A DNA stretch of 47,443 bases from an uncultured Bacillota bacterium (GTDB lineage Bacteria > Bacillota_I > Bacilli_A > RF39 > UBA660), in NCBI GenBank assembly GCA_947165005.1, contig CAMUYN010000005.1, positions 1 through 47,443 on the forward strand, read 5' to 3'. The position numbers and the translations under genes are program-made. Of this stretch, positions 14,991 to 25,345 are shown in pieces (within the stretch, counting starts at the first letter, position 1; every line of letters begins with the position of its first letter). Below the pieces are notes generated by a model, which was given only the letters and a program-made list of their open reading frames with translations, was not told the origin of the DNA and ran no database searches.

Positions 14991-16244
14991 TTAAAATCTT
15001 CCTTTATATTCTTTTTGTTCTAATACACTTTCAATTTGTTTGAATGTTTCAAGTGCAACTCCTACAACGATTATTAATCCAGTTCCTCCAATTGAAATAT
15101 TTGTATTTTGTACATTAGAGTAATTTTGGAATAATATTGGTAAAGCTGCAATTACAACTAAGAATAATGTACCAAATGTAGTAATTCTAATTAATACTTT
15201 AGTAATATATTTTTTAGTTTCAACGCCAGGTCTAATTCCTGGAATATATCCACCATTTTGTTGTAAATTCTTGCTTATTTCTTCAGGTCTAAATTGAAGT
15301 AATGTATATACATAACTAAATATAACTATTAATAATAAATAAATTATTAATCCAATAGTTGTATTATAGTTTAAATATGTAGAAACAAACTTAACAAATC
15401 CTTCATTAGTTATGAATCTTGCAAGTACTTGTGGAATACTTATACATGCAGATGCAAATATTACTGGAATAACATTTGCTGCATTAACCTTGAAAGGTAT
15501 ATATGTTTGTTTAGCTCCATATGAACTAGTAGTTTTGTTTGAATATTGAATAGGAATTCTTCTTTCAGATTCTGAAATAAATACAACTCCTACTACTATT
15601 GCAAAATATATAGCTATATAAACTATGAATGAAATAATTCCTAAGAATAAATTACTATTTCCTAAAACAAATGTCTTAAATGCTTCACTCATCATATATG
15701 GGAATGAAACAACTATACCAGATAAGATAATAAGTGATAAACCATTACCTATACCTTTTTGAGTTATTTGATCACCAATCCATAATAAGAATGCAGTACC
15801 TGCAGTTAGGATTAATGCAACCTTTACATATTCAAATGCAGTAGCACTTGTTCCTAATATACTAAGAGATAATGCAAATCCTTGGATTAATGCAACTCCT
15901 ATACCTAAGTATCTAGTAATTCTATTTAACTTTCTTCTTCCAGCATAGCCTTCTTTAGCTAAATCTGAGAAGTATGGAATAATATCCATTTGAAGTAATT
16001 GAACTACGATTGATGCACTAATATAAGGCATAACACCTAGTGCAAATATTGATGAATTCTTTAAAGCTCCTCCACCAATAACATTCAATAATTCTAGGAA
16101 TCCTAAATTACTATTTTCTGTTGTTCCAGGTATTCTAACATTTGTTCCAATTATAAATATTGCTAAACACATTAATGTGAATAGTATTCTTTTTCTTAGT
16201 TCTTTATTTCTTTTTGCAAAGATATCTTTTATTTTAGCAAACAT
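14991..16244 (-). CDS. secY: Protein translocase subunit SecY
   Basis: A 417-residue membrane channel with ten hydrophobic helices, the core of the Sec export path. FALGVMPYISASIVVQLLQ (plug and lateral-gate region), GIGNGLSLIILSGIV and the long cytoplasmic loop before the last helices (SKNLQQNGGYIPGIRPG) are signature blocks. It starts 1 nt after the rplO stop, with the ribosome site GAAGGTGAT inside rplO, and is followed 1 nt later by adk. Confidence 0.97.
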   Translation of the reverse strand: MFAKIKDIFAKRNKELRKRILFTLMCLAIFIIGTNVRIPGTTENSNLGFLELLNVIGGGALKNSSIFALGVMPYISASIVVQLLQMDIIPYFSDLAKEGYAGRRKLNRITRYLGIGVALIQGFALSLSILGTSATAFEYVKVALILTAGTAFLLWIGDQITQKGIGNGLSLIILSGIVVSFPYMMSEAFKTFVLGNSNLFLGIISFIVYIAIYFAIVVGVVFISESERRIPIQYSNKTTSSYGAKQTYIPFKVNAANVIPVIFASACISIPQVLARFITNEGFVKFVSTYLNYNTTIGLIIYLLLIVIFSYVYTLLQFRPEEISKNLQQNGGYIPGIRPGVETKKYITKVLIRITTFGTLFLVVIAALPILFQNYSNVQNTNISIGGTGLIIVVGVALETFKQIESVLEQKEYKGRF

Positions 16245-16245
16245 A

Positions 16246-16689
16246 CTAGATCACCTTCGCTTTTCCACCAGCTTGTTCTATCTTTTCTTTTGCTTCTTTT
16301 GAAAATTTATTTGCGCTTACTGTTAATTTCTTAGTAATTTCTCCATTACCAAGTACTTTAAGACCATCTTTCATGTCTTTAACTAATCCCATTTCTTTTA
16401 ATAATTCTGGAGTTATTTCTGTACCTTCTTTAAAATTATTTAAATCACCAACATTGATAATTGCATATTTAGTTTCAAAGTTATAGTTATTAAAACCTCT
16501 CTTTGGAATTCTAAATACTAATGGATTTTGTCCTCCTTCAAAACCAGGTCTAACTCCACCACCACTACGTGAGTTTTGTCCTTTTTGACCTCTTCCTGAA
16601 GTTTTACCATTTCCACTACCGATTCCTCTACCAACTCTATTAGCAGTAGCTTTAGAACCTTTAGTAAATTTTAAACTATTTAATTCCAT
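16246..16689 (-). CDS. rplO: 50S ribosomal protein L15
   Basis: A 147-residue large-subunit protein. The Gly-rich N-terminus [20 protein letters not shown] and the block [18 protein letters not shown] are diagnostic. It follows rpsE by a single base, which leaves no room for rpmD (L30), normally found between them. Confidence 0.97.
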   Translation of the reverse strand: MELNSLKFTKGSKATANRVGRGIGSGNGKTSGRGQKGQNSRSGGGVRPGFEGGQNPLVFRIPKRGFNNYNFETKYAIINVGDLNNFKEGTEITPELLKEMGLVKDMKDGLKVLGNGEITKKLTVSANKFSKEAKEKIEQAGGKAKVI

Positions 16690-16690
16690 A

Positions 16691-17203
16691 CTATCTAATC
16701 TCCTCTACAGATTTACCTCTAAGACTAGCTATGTGTTCAGCACTCTTTTGAGCAACTAAAGCTCTCATAGTTGCTTTAGAAGTATTAATTTTTGTATTAG
16801 ATCCTAGTGATTTAGATACAACGTCCTTTAGTCCTGCTAATTCTAGAACAGTTCTAACTGGACCTCCAGCGATAATACCAGTACCGGCTTTAGCAGGCTT
16901 AAGTAATACTTTAGCTGCTCCAGCTTCACCAATAATATCATGAGAAATAGTTCTTCCATCAACGATATCTATTTTCTTTATATTTTTAACAGCTTGCATT
17001 CTAGCTTTTTTAATAGCATCTACTACTTCGCTAGATTTTCCAGAACCAATACCTACTTTTCCTTTTTTGTCTCCTACTGCAACAGTAGCTGAGAAATGTA
17101 GAGTACGTCCTCCTTTTGTTACTTTTGTAACACGACGAAGTGATAATACTTCATCTTTATAATTATCTTCTTGCTTACGCATATTTCTTTCTTTCTTTTC
17201 CAT
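16691..17203 (-). CDS. rpsE: 30S ribosomal protein S5
   Basis: A 170-residue small-subunit protein important for decoding accuracy. [20 protein letters not shown] and the block [18 protein letters not shown] are diagnostic. The start at 17203 has AAGGAG eight bases upstream and adds a charged [10 protein letters not shown] leader. The gene is in its normal position after rplR. Confidence 0.97.
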   Translation of the reverse strand: MEKKERNMRKQEDNYKDEVLSLRRVTKVTKGGRTLHFSATVAVGDKKGKVGIGSGKSSEVVDAIKKARMQAVKNIKKIDIVDGRTISHDIIGEAGAAKVLLKPAKAGTGIIAGGPVRTVLELAGLKDVVSKSLGSNTKINTSKATMRALVAQKSAEHIASLRGKSVEEIR

Positions 17204-17217
17204 ATACTCGCTCCTTA

Positions 17218-17580
17218 TTAAAATTCTAATCCATTTTCTCTAGCTGCATCTGCTAATGCTTCAACTCTTCCGTGATATAAATATCCACCTCTATCAAAAA
17301 CTACTTTAGTAATTTTTGCTTTTTTAGCTCTTTTAGCTATTTCAGCACCAACAGCTTTAGCTGCTTCTATATTTCCACCATTAGTGATTTTTAAATCTTT
17401 ATCCATTGATGAACAAGAAACTAATGTCTTTCCTTCAACATCATCGATAATTTGTACACTAATGTGTTTAGCAGATCTAAATACATTTAATCTTGGAATA
17501 TCTTTTGTACCAGATACTTTAGCTCTTACTCTTTTATGTCTTTCTAAGCGAGTTTCGTTACGTGATACTTTCTTAATCAT
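17218..17580 (-). CDS. rplR: 50S ribosomal protein L18
   Basis: A 120-residue protein that binds 5S r[26 protein letters not shown]-type N-terminal sequence and [20 protein letters not shown] at the C-terminus are diagnostic. It lies 14 nt before rpsE and behind rplF. Confidence 0.97.
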   Translation of the reverse strand: MIKKVSRNETRLERHKRVRAKVSGTKDIPRLNVFRSAKHISVQIIDDVEGKTLVSCSSMDKDLKITNGGNIEAAKAVGAEIAKRAKKAKITKVVFDRGGYLYHGRVEALADAARENGLEF

Positions 17581-17601
17581 ATATAAGACTCTCCTTTTCT
17601 A

Positions 17602-18141
17602 CTATTTAGATGCTTTCTTTCCTTCTTTACGACGAATGAATTCATCTTTATAACGAACACCTTTACCTTTATATGGTTCAGGTTTTCTTACTTTTCTAAC
17701 TTTAGCAGCGAATTCGCCAACTAATTCTTTATCAATACCATTTACTGTTATTTCAGTATTTGAAACTGTTTCAATTGTTAATCCTTGTGGGATAGCAACT
17801 TCAACTGGATGAGAATATCCTGCATTAACTACAAGAACATTTCCTCTAACTTGGAATCTATATCCAACACCAATTATTTCTAACCCTTTAGAATAACCTT
17901 TACTAACTCCTGTAATCATATTTTTTATAAGAGAGTTAGTAGTTCCGTGCATAGCATTATCAAATTTAGTTTTTCCAGTTGATTCAATAGTTAAACCGTT
18001 TTCTTCAACATTAACTTTGATACCATCTTTTAAAGTTAAATTTAATTCACCTTTTGCACCTTTAACATTTACAACATTGTCGTTAACAGTTACTGTAACT
18101 CCAGCAGGTATTTCTAGTTTTCTATTTCCTATACGACTCAT
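17602..18141 (-). CDS. rplF: 50S ribosomal protein L6
   Basis: A 179-residue protein near the factor-binding site of the large subunit. MSRIGNRKLEIPAGVTV, GVGYRFQV and the C-terminal VRKPEPYKGKGVRYKDE are diagnostic, and the length is exactly that of other Bacillota. It sits between rpsH and rplR. Confidence 0.98.
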   Translation of the reverse strand: MSRIGNRKLEIPAGVTVTVNDNVVNVKGAKGELNLTLKDGIKVNVEENGLTIESTGKTKFDNAMHGTTNSLIKNMITGVSKGYSKGLEIIGVGYRFQVRGNVLVVNAGYSHPVEVAIPQGLTIETVSNTEITVNGIDKELVGEFAAKVRKVRKPEPYKGKGVRYKDEFIRRKEGKKASK

Positions 18142-18163
18142 ATTCTTATTCTCCTTACTTTCG

Positions 18164-18550
18164 TTACCAAATATATGCTAAAACTTCTCCACCAACACCA
18201 TTTTTACGAGCTTCCTTATCAGTCATAACTCCTTTAGATGTTGATAGTATAGCTATTCCTAATCCGTTTAATACGTATGGAACTTCTTCGGCTTGAGCAT
18301 ATACACGTAATCCTGGTTTTGATATACATTTTAATCCAGTGATTACTCTTTCTTTATTTGCACCATATTTTAGTGTTAAAGTTAAAGTTTTATCATCTTT
18401 ACTATAATCACTAATATATCCTTCATTCTTTAATATACTTGCTATTTCTTCTTTCATTTTTGAAAGAGGCATAGAAACTTCTGCATATCTTAATTGATTA
18501 GCATTTCTAATTCTAGTAAGCATATCTGCGATTGGACTTGATACTACCAT
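18164..18550 (-). CDS. rpsH: 30S ribosomal protein S8
   Basis: A 128-residue 16S rRNA-binding protein. [15 protein letters not shown] opens the protein and [27 protein letters not shown] closes it, the latter quoted here only in part as its key motif STSKGVMT. I placed the start at the ATG 18548-18550, which has AAGGAGG upstream; a longer frame to 18601 would run into rpsN. Confidence 0.96.
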   Translation of the reverse strand: MVVSSPIADMLTRIRNANQLRYAEVSMPLSKMKEEIASILKNEGYISDYSKDDKTLTLTLKYGANKERVITGLKCISKPGLRVYAQAEEVPYVLNGLGIAILSTSKGVMTDKEARKNGVGGEVLAYIW

Positions 18551-18566
18551 ATATATATCCTCCTTC

Positions 18567-18752
18567 TTACCAACTTGATTTTTTAACACCTGGTATTTCA
18601 CCTTTATATGCTAATTCTCTAAAACATATTCTGCAAATACCATATTTTCTTAATACTGCATGTGGTCTTCCACATCTAGCACAACGTGTATATTCACGTA
18701 CAGCATATTTTTGTTTTCTTTGTTGTTTAACAACCATACTTTTCTTTGCCAT
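18567..18752 (-). CDS. rpsN: 30S ribosomal protein S14, type Z (zinc form)
   Basis: A 61-residue small-subunit protein. [20 protein letters not shown] supplies the four zinc ligands (two CXXC pairs), so this is the short zinc-binding type. The ATG is preceded by AGGAGGAAAT. It lies between rplE and rpsH as usual. Confidence 0.98.
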   Translation of the reverse strand: MAKKSMVVKQQRKQKYAVREYTRCARCGRPHAVLRKYGICRICFRELAYKGEIPGVKKSSW

Positions 18753-18764
18753 TATTTCCTCCTA

Positions 18765-19304
18765 TTACTTTCTAAAAGGAATTCCGATTTCATTTAATAA
18801 ATCAAACGCTTCATCATTAGATTTTGCTGTTGTAACAAAAACTATATCCATTCCACGAGTTTTAACAATGTTATCGTATTCTATTTCTGCAAATATCATT
18901 TGTTCTTTTATACCTAAAGTATAATTTCCTCTACCATCAAATGCTTTTGTAGATACTCCTCTAAAGTCTCTAACACTTGGTAATGCTATTCTTATTAATT
19001 TATCTAAGAATGTCCACATTTTTTCACCACGTAATGTAACTTTACATCCGATTGCTTGTCCTTGTCTTAAATGGAAACCTGCAATAGACTTTTTAGCTTT
19101 AGTTATAACTGGTTTAGATCCAGTAATAGCTTGTAGTTCATTAACTGCAGCATCTAGATATTTTTCATTTTCAGTTGCATCACCAACACCAATATTAATA
19201 ACTATTTTTTCTAATTTTGGTGCTTGCATAACTGATGTATATCCATATTTTTCTACTAATTTAGGAATTACTTCCTTTTTATATTTTTCACTTAGGCTGT
19301 TCAT
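18765..19304 (-). CDS. rplE: 50S ribosomal protein L5
   Basis: A 179-residue protein that binds 5S rRNA and contacts P-site t[39 protein letters not shown] and the ending [15 protein letters not shown] are diagnostic. I placed the start at the ATG 19302-19304, with GGAAGGAGG seven bases upstream. An in-frame GTG at 19322 is part of that ribosome site. Confidence 0.96.
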   Translation of the reverse strand: MNSLSEKYKKEVIPKLVEKYGYTSVMQAPKLEKIVINIGVGDATENEKYLDAAVNELQAITGSKPVITKAKKSIAGFHLRQGQAIGCKVTLRGEKMWTFLDKLIRIALPSVRDFRGVSTKAFDGRGNYTLGIKEQMIFAEIEYDNIVKTRGMDIVFVTTAKSNDEAFDLLNEIGIPFRK

Positions 19305-19321
19305 AGGTTTTCCTCCTTCCA

Positions 19322-19633
19322 CTACTTAAGTATTTCTTTTGATTTTACTGAAATTCTTGTTTTATTTCCTTTTTCATCGATTTTTTTAGCTATTCTAGTT
19401 CTCTTCTTAGTCTTTGGATCTATAATCATAACATTTGAAGCATGAATTGGAGCTTCAACTTTAATTATTCCTCCATTTTCATTATTAGCATTAGGTTTAA
19501 CATGTTTAGTTACCATATTAGCACCTTCTACTATTACTTTATTTTCTTTTCTTAATGTTTTAATTATTTTTCCTTCAGTACCTTTGGATTTACCAGAAAT
19601 AACTACTACTTTATCTCCAACTTTTAAGTTCAT
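19322..19633 (-). CDS. rplX: 50S ribosomal protein L24
   Basis: A 103-residue protein that starts large-subunit assembly. [23 protein letters not shown] is the KOW motif region, and [24 protein letters not shown] (key part KHVKPN) follows. Length is typical. It is in order between rplN and rplE. Confidence 0.97.
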   Translation of the reverse strand: MNLKVGDKVVVISGKSKGTEGKIIKTLRKENKVIVEGANMVTKHVKPNANNENGGIIKVEAPIHASNVMIIDPKTKKRTRIAKKIDEKGNKTRISVKSKEILK

Positions 19634-19651
19634 AAATCCTCCTTATTTATC

Positions 19652-20017
19652 CTATAACACTTCTTTAGCTAGTGATACGATCTTCATATAATCATTATCA
19701 CGAAGCTCACGTGCAACAGGACCAAGTACACGTGTACCTACTGGACTCTTATCATCGTTAATTATAACGCATGCATTATCATCGAATCTGATATAACTTC
19801 CGTCAGGTCTTCTAACAGGTTTAACAGTTCGTGCGATAACAGCTTTAACAACTTTACCAGCTTTAATAGTACCGTTTGGTGTAGCCTTCTTAACTGTACA
19901 TACTACTACGTCACCAAGACTACCAACTCTTTTATTTCCACCAAGAACTCTAATAACTAAAACTTCTTTAGCACCAGAGTTATCTGCTACTTTTAAGCGA
20001 CTTTCTTGTTGAATCAT
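19652..20017 (-). CDS. rplN: 50S ribosomal protein L14
   Basis: A 121-residue protein at the subunit interface. [19 protein letters not shown] and the ending [11 protein letters not shown] are diagnostic; the internal [15 protein letters not shown] is the conserved loop. Normal position after rpsQ. Confidence 0.98.
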   Translation of the reverse strand: MIQQESRLKVADNSGAKEVLVIRVLGGNKRVGSLGDVVVCTVKKATPNGTIKAGKVVKAVIARTVKPVRRPDGSYIRFDDNACVIINDDKSPVGTRVLGPVARELRDNDYMKIVSLAKEVL

Positions 20018-20044
20018 ATTAATCCTCCTTCTTCTTTATAGAGA

Positions 20045-20302
20045 TTATAAGATTATTGCTTCTTCAACAATCTCAACTAAGTTATATCTTTTTGTTTTAG
20101 ATATAGGTTTTGTCTCTACTATACGTACTTTATCTCCAACTTTAGCTTTATTTTCTTCATCATGAGCTCTATATTTCTTTGAAGATTTTATACGTTTTCC
20201 ATATAATGGGCTTTTCTTATAAGTTTCTACAGTAACAGTTATAGTCTTATCATTAGCAGCACTAGTAACTGTACCAATAATTTCTTTATGTTTATGTTCC
20301 AT
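20045..20302 (-). CDS. rpsQ: 30S ribosomal protein S17
   Basis: An 85-residue OB-fold 16S rRNA-binding protein. [17 protein letters not shown] and [18 protein letters not shown] are diagnostic. It follows rpmC by 2 nt. Confidence 0.97.
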   Translation of the reverse strand: MEHKHKEIIGTVTSAANDKTITVTVETYKKSPLYGKRIKSSKKYRAHDEENKAKVGDKVRIVETKPISKTKRYNLVEIVEEAIIL

Positions 20303-20304
20303 AA

Positions 20305-20505
20305 TTAAGCCTCCTTATTATTTTCACGCTCAGAAATAATCATTTTAATTCTAGCGATTGTCTTTCTATCTTCTTTAATTTTTGAAGGTTTTTCTAAATT
20401 TCCAACAGCACTTTGGAATCTAAGATTATAAAGTTCTGTTCTTAATTCATCTTCCTTTTTAAGTAACTCTTCAGTGGTTAATTCTCTTAATTCTTTAGCC
20501 TTCAT
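20305..20505 (-). CDS. rpmC: 50S ribosomal protein L29
   Basis: A 66-residue helical protein near the polypeptide exit. [20 protein letters not shown] and [20 protein letters not shown] (key part LRFQ...GNLE) are diagnostic. Its start overlaps the end of rplP by 11 nt, implying translational coupling. Confidence 0.97.
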   Translation of the reverse strand: MKAKELRELTTEELLKKEDELRTELYNLRFQSAVGNLEKPSKIKEDRKTIARIKMIISERENNKEA

Positions 20506-20926
20506 TTACTTCACCACTTTCTTTTTTAACGAATTTACATTTAACAGGTAATTTATGTGAAGCAAGTCTTAATGCTTCTCTTGCAGTAGCTTCATCTATT
20601 TCTGCTACTTCAAACATAATTTTACCTTCTTTAACGCATGCAACCCATAATTCTGGTTCACCTTTACCAGTACCCATACGAGTTTCAGCAGCATGTCTTG
20701 TTAATGAGAAATGAGGGAATATATTAGTATAAACTTTTCCTCCTCTTTTCATGTAACGAGTCATAGCTACTCTTGCAGCTTCTATTTGTTGTTGAGTAAT
20801 CCATGCGCCTTCTTTAGCTTGTAAACCAAAATCACCATAATGTAATACTAAATTTCCTTTAGCTTTACCATCATGATAAACTCTATGGTTTTTTCTATGC
20901 TTCACTCTTTTTGGAATTAGACCCAT
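20495..20926 (-). CDS. rplP: 50S ribosomal protein L16
   Basis: A 143-residue protein near the peptidyl transferase centre and A site. [29 protein letters not shown] and [10 protein letters not shown] are diagnostic. I chose the ATG at 20924-20926, eight bases from GGAGG; another ATG two codons upstream is too close to it. Its first 32 nt overlap the 3' end of rpsC in a different frame, so the rplP ribosome site lies inside rpsC. Confidence 0.95.
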   Translation of the reverse strand: MGLIPKRVKHRKNHRVYHDGKAKGNLVLHYGDFGLQAKEGAWITQQQIEAARVAMTRYMKRGGKVYTNIFPHFSLTRHAAETRMGTGKGEPELWVACVKEGKIMFEVAEIDEATAREALRLASHKLPVKCKFVKKESGEVNEG

Positions 20927-21581
20927 GTTCATTACCTCCTTTTTTATTTTTCTTTGGAAGTACTTCACCCTTATAAATCCAAACTTTTACACCAATTTTA
21001 CCAAATGTTGTATCAGCTTCTGCAGTAGCATAATCTATGTCTGCACGAAGAGTATGTAATGGTGTAGTTCCTTCATTATAACCTTCGCTTCTAGCAATAT
21101 CAGCACCATTTAATCTTCCAGATACAGATGTCTTAATACCTTTAGCACCAGCTTTCATAGTATTACGAATAGCTCTCTTTTGTGCCATTTTATAAGATCC
21201 TCTGTTTTCAATTTGTTTTGCAATATTTTCAGCAACTAATTTAGCAACTAAATCAGGATTTTTAACTTCAAATATTGAAACAATTATATTTTCATTTGTT
21301 AATTTACTTAATTCATTTTTTAATTTTTCTATTTCTTCACCGCCATGTCCGATTACTACACCAGGCTTAGCAGTATAAATAACAACTTCAGTCTTTTTAT
21401 TATTTCTATTAATGTTAATTGAACTAACAGCTGCATCATTTAATTTCTTATTTAAATAGTTTCTAATTTCGTTATCAACTTTTAAATATTTAGCAAAATC
21501 TTTATTATTAGCATACCATTTACTAGCCCAATCTTTATTAATACCAATTCTCATTCCGACTGGATTAACTTTTTGTCCCAT
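20895..21581 (-). CDS. rpsC: 30S ribosomal protein S3
   Basis: A 228-residue protein of the mRNA entry channel with helicase activity. [20 protein letters not shown] opens it, the KH domain shows [11 protein letters not shown] (GXXG loop), and the C-terminal domain has [20 protein letters not shown] poorly conserved Lys/Ser-rich tail ([19 protein letters not shown]) overlaps rplP by 32 nt, so the tail sequence is partly fixed by the rplP start region. Confidence 0.97.
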   Translation of the reverse strand: MGQKVNPVGMRIGINKDWASKWYANNKDFAKYLKVDNEIRNYLNKKLNDAAVSSININRNNKKTEVVIYTAKPGVVIGHGGEEIEKLKNELSKLTNENIIVSIFEVKNPDLVAKLVAENIAKQIENRGSYKMAQKRAIRNTMKAGAKGIKTSVSGRLNGADIARSEGYNEGTTPLHTLRADIDYATAEADTTFGKIGVKVWIYKGEVLPKKNKKGGNEHGSNSKKSEA

Positions 21582-21598
21582 AATAAATTAACCTCCTT

Positions 21599-21934
21599 CT
21601 AATTTTTCTCAGCTACCACAATTGTGATATGACTTGTTTTCTTGTCATGTCTATCAATATGTGATCTAGATCCAAATCTATGTCTTTTAAGAATTGGACC
21701 ATCATTTATAACTGCAGATTTAACAAATAAATTATTTTTATCTAACTTTAAGTTATTTTCAGCATTTGCTGTAGCAGATATTAATACTTTATTTATTAAA
21801 CGAGCAGATTTTTTATTCATATTATTTAATATATCACTAGCTTCAGCTATACTCTTACCTTGAATAATTCTAGTAACTAATCTAGCTTTTCTTGGTACAA
21901 GTAAAACTGTTCTAGCAGTTGCTCTTGCTTCCAT
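21599..21934 (-). CDS. rplV: 50S ribosomal protein L22
   Basis: A 111-residue protein lining the exit tunnel. VPRKARLVTRIIQGKSIAEA and the tunnel loop region with KRHRFGSRSHIDRHDKKTSH (key part RSHIDRHDKKTSHI) are diagnostic. Normal position between rpsS and rpsC. Confidence 0.97.
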   Translation of the reverse strand: MEARATARTVLLVPRKARLVTRIIQGKSIAEASDILNNMNKKSARLINKVLISATANAENNLKLDKNNLFVKSAVINDGPILKRHRFGSRSHIDRHDKKTSHITIVVAEKN

Positions 21935-21965
21935 TAATATTCTCCTTCCCTAAAGTCAAATTCAA

Positions 21966-22232
21966 CTATTCGTCCTTTTTACCATGTCCAGTGAATTTTC
22001 TTGTTGGAGCAAATTCACCAAGCTTATGGCCTACCATATCTTCTGTAACATATACTGGTATAAATTCTTTACCATTATGTACAGCAAAAGTATGTCCTAT
22101 AAATTCAGGAAAAATTGTTGAACGACGTGACCATGTCTTAACGACTTCTTTTTTTCCATTTTTATTCATTTCAATAACCTTATTCATTAATCTATCAAAT
22201 ACATAAGGTCCTTTTTTCAAACTTCTTGCCAT
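21966..22232 (-). CDS. rpsS: 30S ribosomal protein S19
   Basis: An 88-residue small-subunit head protein. [39 protein letters not shown] and [13 protein letters not shown] are diagnostic. Length and position are standard. Confidence 0.98.
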   Translation of the reverse strand: MARSLKKGPYVFDRLMNKVIEMNKNGKKEVVKTWSRRSTIFPEFIGHTFAVHNGKEFIPVYVTEDMVGHKLGEFAPTRKFTGHGKKDE

Positions 22233-22250
22233 TTATATTTTTCCTTTCCT

Positions 22251-23078
22251 TTATTTACGACGAGTAACTATTAATTTAGTTGAACTCTTTTTAGTTTTAC
22301 GAGTTTTATAACCAAGTGCTGGTTTACCCCATGGAGTCATTGGTTTCTTATGACCAATTGGAGCTCTACCTTCACCACCACCATGTGGGTGATCGTTAGG
22401 GTTCATAACAGATCCTCTAACAGTAGGTCTAATACCCATATGTCTAGTTCTACCAGCTTTACCTAGTCTTACTAATGAATAATCTTCATTACCAACTTCT
22501 CCGATAACTGCCATACAAGTTCCAAGAACTTTTCTTGTTTCTCCACTAGATAATCTTAATAATACATATCTATCTTCTCTACCAAGAATTTGGGCACTTT
22601 GTCCTGCTGATCTAGCAAGTTGTGCACCTTTTCCTAAAGTTAATTCAATATTATGTACTACAGTTCCTACTGGAATGTTTTTAAGCATCATAGCGTTACC
22701 TACTTTAATATCGCAGGCTTCACCAGAAACTATCTTCATTCCTACTTCTAATCCTTTTGGTGCGATAATATATCTTTTTTCACCATCAGCATAATTAATT
22801 AATGCAATATTTGCACTTCTATTTGGATCGTATTCAATAGTAGCTACTGTACCAACTATATCATATTTGTTTCTTCTAAAATCAATAACTCTGTATTTTC
22901 TTTTAGCTCCACCACCATGATGTCTTACAGTAATCTTTCCCGAATTATTACGTCCAGCTGTTTTTGTTTTAATCTTTAGTAAACTTTTTTCTGGAGCTGT
23001 TTTAGTTAGCTCAGTATTTACTAATGTACTTTTCTTTCTTTGTCCGTTAGTCATTGGACGAAAATGTTTAATAGCCAT
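22251..23078 (-). CDS. rplB: 50S ribosomal protein L2
   Basis: A 275-residue protein needed for peptidyl transfer and subunit joining. [19 protein letters not shown] near the N-terminus and [18 protein letters not shown] (with the essential His in HPHGGGEG) are diagnostic. The Lys-rich C-terminus is normal. It lies between rplW and rpsS. Confidence 0.98.
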   Translation of the reverse strand: MAIKHFRPMTNGQRKKSTLVNTELTKTAPEKSLLKIKTKTAGRNNSGKITVRHHGGGAKRKYRVIDFRRNKYDIVGTVATIEYDPNRSANIALINYADGEKRYIIAPKGLEVGMKIVSGEACDIKVGNAMMLKNIPVGTVVHNIELTLGKGAQLARSAGQSAQILGREDRYVLLRLSSGETRKVLGTCMAVIGEVGNEDYSLVRLGKAGRTRHMGIRPTVRGSVMNPNDHPHGGGEGRAPIGHKKPMTPWGKPALGYKTRKTKKSSTKLIVTRRK

Positions 23079-23091
23079 CCTAAAACCTCCC

Positions 23092-23370
23092 TTATAATTC
23101 TATTTTGCTTCCTTCTGCTAAAGTTATAATTGCTTTCTTATATGCAGAAGTAGCTCCTGTATAACGACCTACTCTTTTCTTTTTAGGTCTTACATTTAAT
23201 GTATTTACTTTTGTTACTTTAACGTTGTAGATTTTTTCTACAGCTTGTTTAATTTGTGTTTTATTAGCATCCTTATTAACTTTGAAAACTATTCTTGTGC
23301 CATCAGCCATAAGATTAGTAGTTTTTTCAGTAGCAATAGGAGCTAAAATAACGTCTCTATAATCTTTCAT
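23092..23370 (-). CDS. rplW: 50S ribosomal protein L23
   Basis: A 92-residue protein at the tunnel exit, the docking site for trigger factor and SRP. The blocks [28 protein letters not shown] and [13 protein letters not shown] are diagnostic. Its ATG overlaps the stop codon of rplD by one base. Confidence 0.97.
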   Translation of the reverse strand: MKDYRDVILAPIATEKTTNLMADGTRIVFKVNKDANKTQIKQAVEKIYNVKVTKVNTLNVRPKKKRVGRYTGATSAYKKAIITLAEGSKIEL

Positions 23371-23996
23371 TATTTAAGTTCCTCCTCAAGCATTTTAACT
23401 GCTTCTTCAGTCATAACTATAGTTTTATAGTTAAGAACATCGTAAGTGTTGATTTCATGAGATTCTATTACTTTAATATCACTTAAGTTTCTAGAAGATA
23501 AGATTAATTCATCAGTTAATTCACTAACAACTACTAAAGCTTTACCAGTTATTTTTAAAGTATCTAATAATTTAATAAAATCTTTAGTACTTGCTTTCTT
23601 CATTTCTAATTTTTCTAAAACCACAATTGATTTTGTACTTAATTTATAACTTAATGCAGATTTTAAAGCTAATCTACTTTCTTTTCTATTTTGTTTCTTT
23701 TCATAGTTTCTATTAGTGTTTGGACCAAATACTACACCACCATGATACCAATGAGGTGCTCTAATAGAACCTTGTCTAGCTCTACCAGTTCCTTTTTGTC
23801 TCCATGGTTTAATTCCTCCACCACTAACTTCACTTCTGTCTTTAACAGCATGTGTACCTTGTCTTAATGATGCACCTTTTCTTCTAATTGCATCATATAC
23901 AGTTTGTTCATTTGGTTCAATACCAAAAATTTCGTCATTTAGTTTTATTTCATTAACTTTTTCACCTTTTAAATTTAAAAGTGTTACTTTAGCCAT
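23370..23996 (-). CDS. rplD: 50S ribosomal protein L4
   Basis: A 208-residue protein lining the exit tunnel; in many bacteria it also represses its own operon. The tunnel loop GGGIKPWRQKGTGRARQGS and the following HWYHGGVVFGP are diagnostic. It is in the usual place after rplC. Whether it controls the leader upstream of rpsJ is not visible from sequence alone. Confidence 0.97.
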   Translation of the reverse strand: MAKVTLLNLKGEKVNEIKLNDEIFGIEPNEQTVYDAIRRKGASLRQGTHAVKDRSEVSGGGIKPWRQKGTGRARQGSIRAPHWYHGGVVFGPNTNRNYEKKQNRKESRLALKSALSYKLSTKSIVVLEKLEMKKASTKDFIKLLDTLKITGKALVVVSELTDELILSSRNLSDIKVIESHEINTYDVLNYKTIVMTEEAVKMLEEELK

Positions 23997-24044
23997 ATTA
24001 AATTCCTCCTTTCACCTAAAAATCTTGTCAATTATTATTAATAA

Positions 24045-24887
24045 TTATTCAGCAGATTCAGATGATTCTTCAGTAGTTTCTTCTGCAGGTGCAGCTTCAC
24101 TAGCTGGAGCTTCTTCAGCTTTAACTTCTTCAGTAACTTCTGGAGCAGCTTCTTCAACTGGTGCTTCAGCAGCAGTTTCAGTTACTTCTTCAGTAGCTTC
24201 TACTGGAGTTTCTTCTACTTCAACATAAGTAATTAGTTCGTCTTGAGCGTTAACTTTTCCTTCATGTTTAATAGCAGATTTAATAATAACTAATGACTTC
24301 TTTGGACCTGGAACATTACCTTTAACTAAGATAATATTATTTTCTAAATCAATTTCTACTACTTCAAGATTTTGAACAGTAACTAATTTATGTCCCATAT
24401 GTCCAGGTAATTTCTTACCTTTTAATACGTGCATTGGTAATAATGTACCAAGTGATCCAACACCTCTATGGTATTGTGATCCATGACCCATAGGGCCTCT
24501 ACTTTGACCAAAACGTTTAATAACACCTTGGAAACCTTTACCTTTACTTACACCAGAAACATCTACCATTTCTCCAACAGTAAAGATATCAGCTTTAATT
24601 TCTTGTCCTAATGTATAAGCGCTAACATCAACATTTCTGATTTCTTTTAAGAAGCGCTTAGGTGTTACATTAGCTTTCTTTAGATGACTTGTTTCAGGTT
24701 TGTTGCTTAATTTTTCTCTTTTATCAAAAGCAGCAAGTTGAATAGCATTGTATCCGTCAGTTTCTACAGTTTTTATTTGTGAAACATAGTTTGGTTCAAC
24801 AGCAATAACTGTAACTGGAGTTAACTTACCATTTTTAGCAAAAACTTGAGTCATCCCGATCTTACGACCTAAGATTCCTTTTTTCAT
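24045..24887 (-). CDS. rplC: 50S ribosomal protein L3 with acidic C-terminal extension
   Basis: A 280-residue protein; the L3 core (about residues 1-218) is normal, with [10 protein letters not shown] at the start, the methylated-Gln region [18 protein letters not shown] and [13 protein letters not shown]. The core ends near DELITYV. After it comes a 60-residue tail (about 221-280) made of Ala, Glu, Pro, Thr, Val and Ser, with 22 Glu and only one Lys. L3 is usually about 205-215 residues, so this tail is an addition. It is very unlike the basic composition of ribosomal proteins and should be disordered. It is in frame with no sign of a sequencing error. Confidence 0.96.
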   Translation of the reverse strand: MKKGILGRKIGMTQVFAKNGKLTPVTVIAVEPNYVSQIKTVETDGYNAIQLAAFDKREKLSNKPETSHLKKANVTPKRFLKEIRNVDVSAYTLGQEIKADIFTVGEMVDVSGVSKGKGFQGVIKRFGQSRGPMGHGSQYHRGVGSLGTLLPMHVLKGKKLPGHMGHKLVTVQNLEVVEIDLENNIILVKGNVPGPKKSLVIIKSAIKHEGKVNAQDELITYVEVEETPVEATEEVTETAAEAPVEEAAPEVTEEVKAEEAPASEAAPAEETTEESSESAE

Positions 24888-24898
24888 ATTTCCTCCTA

Positions 24899-25201
24899 CT
24901 ATTTAATATTTATTTCAACACCACTAGGTAAATCCAAACGAGTTAATGCCTCGATTGTGTCTTTACTTGGGTTATTGATAACAATTAATCTTTTGTGTGT
25001 TCTCATTTCAAATTGTTCACGAGAATCTTTATATTTGTGAACTGCTCTTAGAATAGTGATTTTTTCAATCTTAGTTGGTAGTGGAATTGGTCCACTTACT
25101 TCTCCGCCTGTTCTTTTAACAGTTTCAACAATCTTACTTGCAGCTTGATCTATTGTTCTGTGATCATAAGCTTTTAAGTTAATTTGGATTTTGTTTGCCA
25201 T
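24899..25201 (-). CDS. rpsJ: 30S ribosomal protein S10
   Basis: A 100-residue small-subunit protein that also acts in transcription antitermination with Nus[20 protein letters not shown] and [20 protein letters not shown] (key part GPIPLPT) are diagnostic. I chose the ATG at 25199-25201, with GGGAGG seven bases upstream; an adjacent ATG one codon earlier is also possible. It is the first gene of the operon. Confidence 0.97.
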   Translation of the reverse strand: MANKIQINLKAYDHRTIDQAASKIVETVKRTGGEVSGPIPLPTKIEKITILRAVHKYKDSREQFEMRTHKRLIVINNPSKDTIEALTRLDLPSGVEINIK

Positions 25202-25204
25202 CAT

Positions 25205-25345
25205 TAATCCTCCCTTCGCATATATCTTTGTATACACTTGCTCCATGCAAAAACCTGAAATTTGGCCGTTTTGCTTTGATTTTAATTAGCAACTTAACCT
25301 TGTGTATCAGCAACCTTGCATATCTTAGCCAGTCACACATAATCC
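25205..25345 (-). other. Leader of the S10 operon
   Basis: About 140 nt lie between the predicted transcription start and rpsJ. This stretch is less AT-rich than most spacers here and contains repeated blocks (GGTTGCTGAT, AGGTTAAGTTGC, AAACGGCC). A leader this long in front of S10 suits autoregulation by L4, known in other bacteria. I could not assign a defined fold by eye. Confidence 0.4.

Noticed and set aside
24025-24228. Plus-strand Ser/Ala-rich open frame opposite the rplC tail
   Set aside because: It is the mirror of the low-complexity acidic tail of L3 and has no ribosome site.
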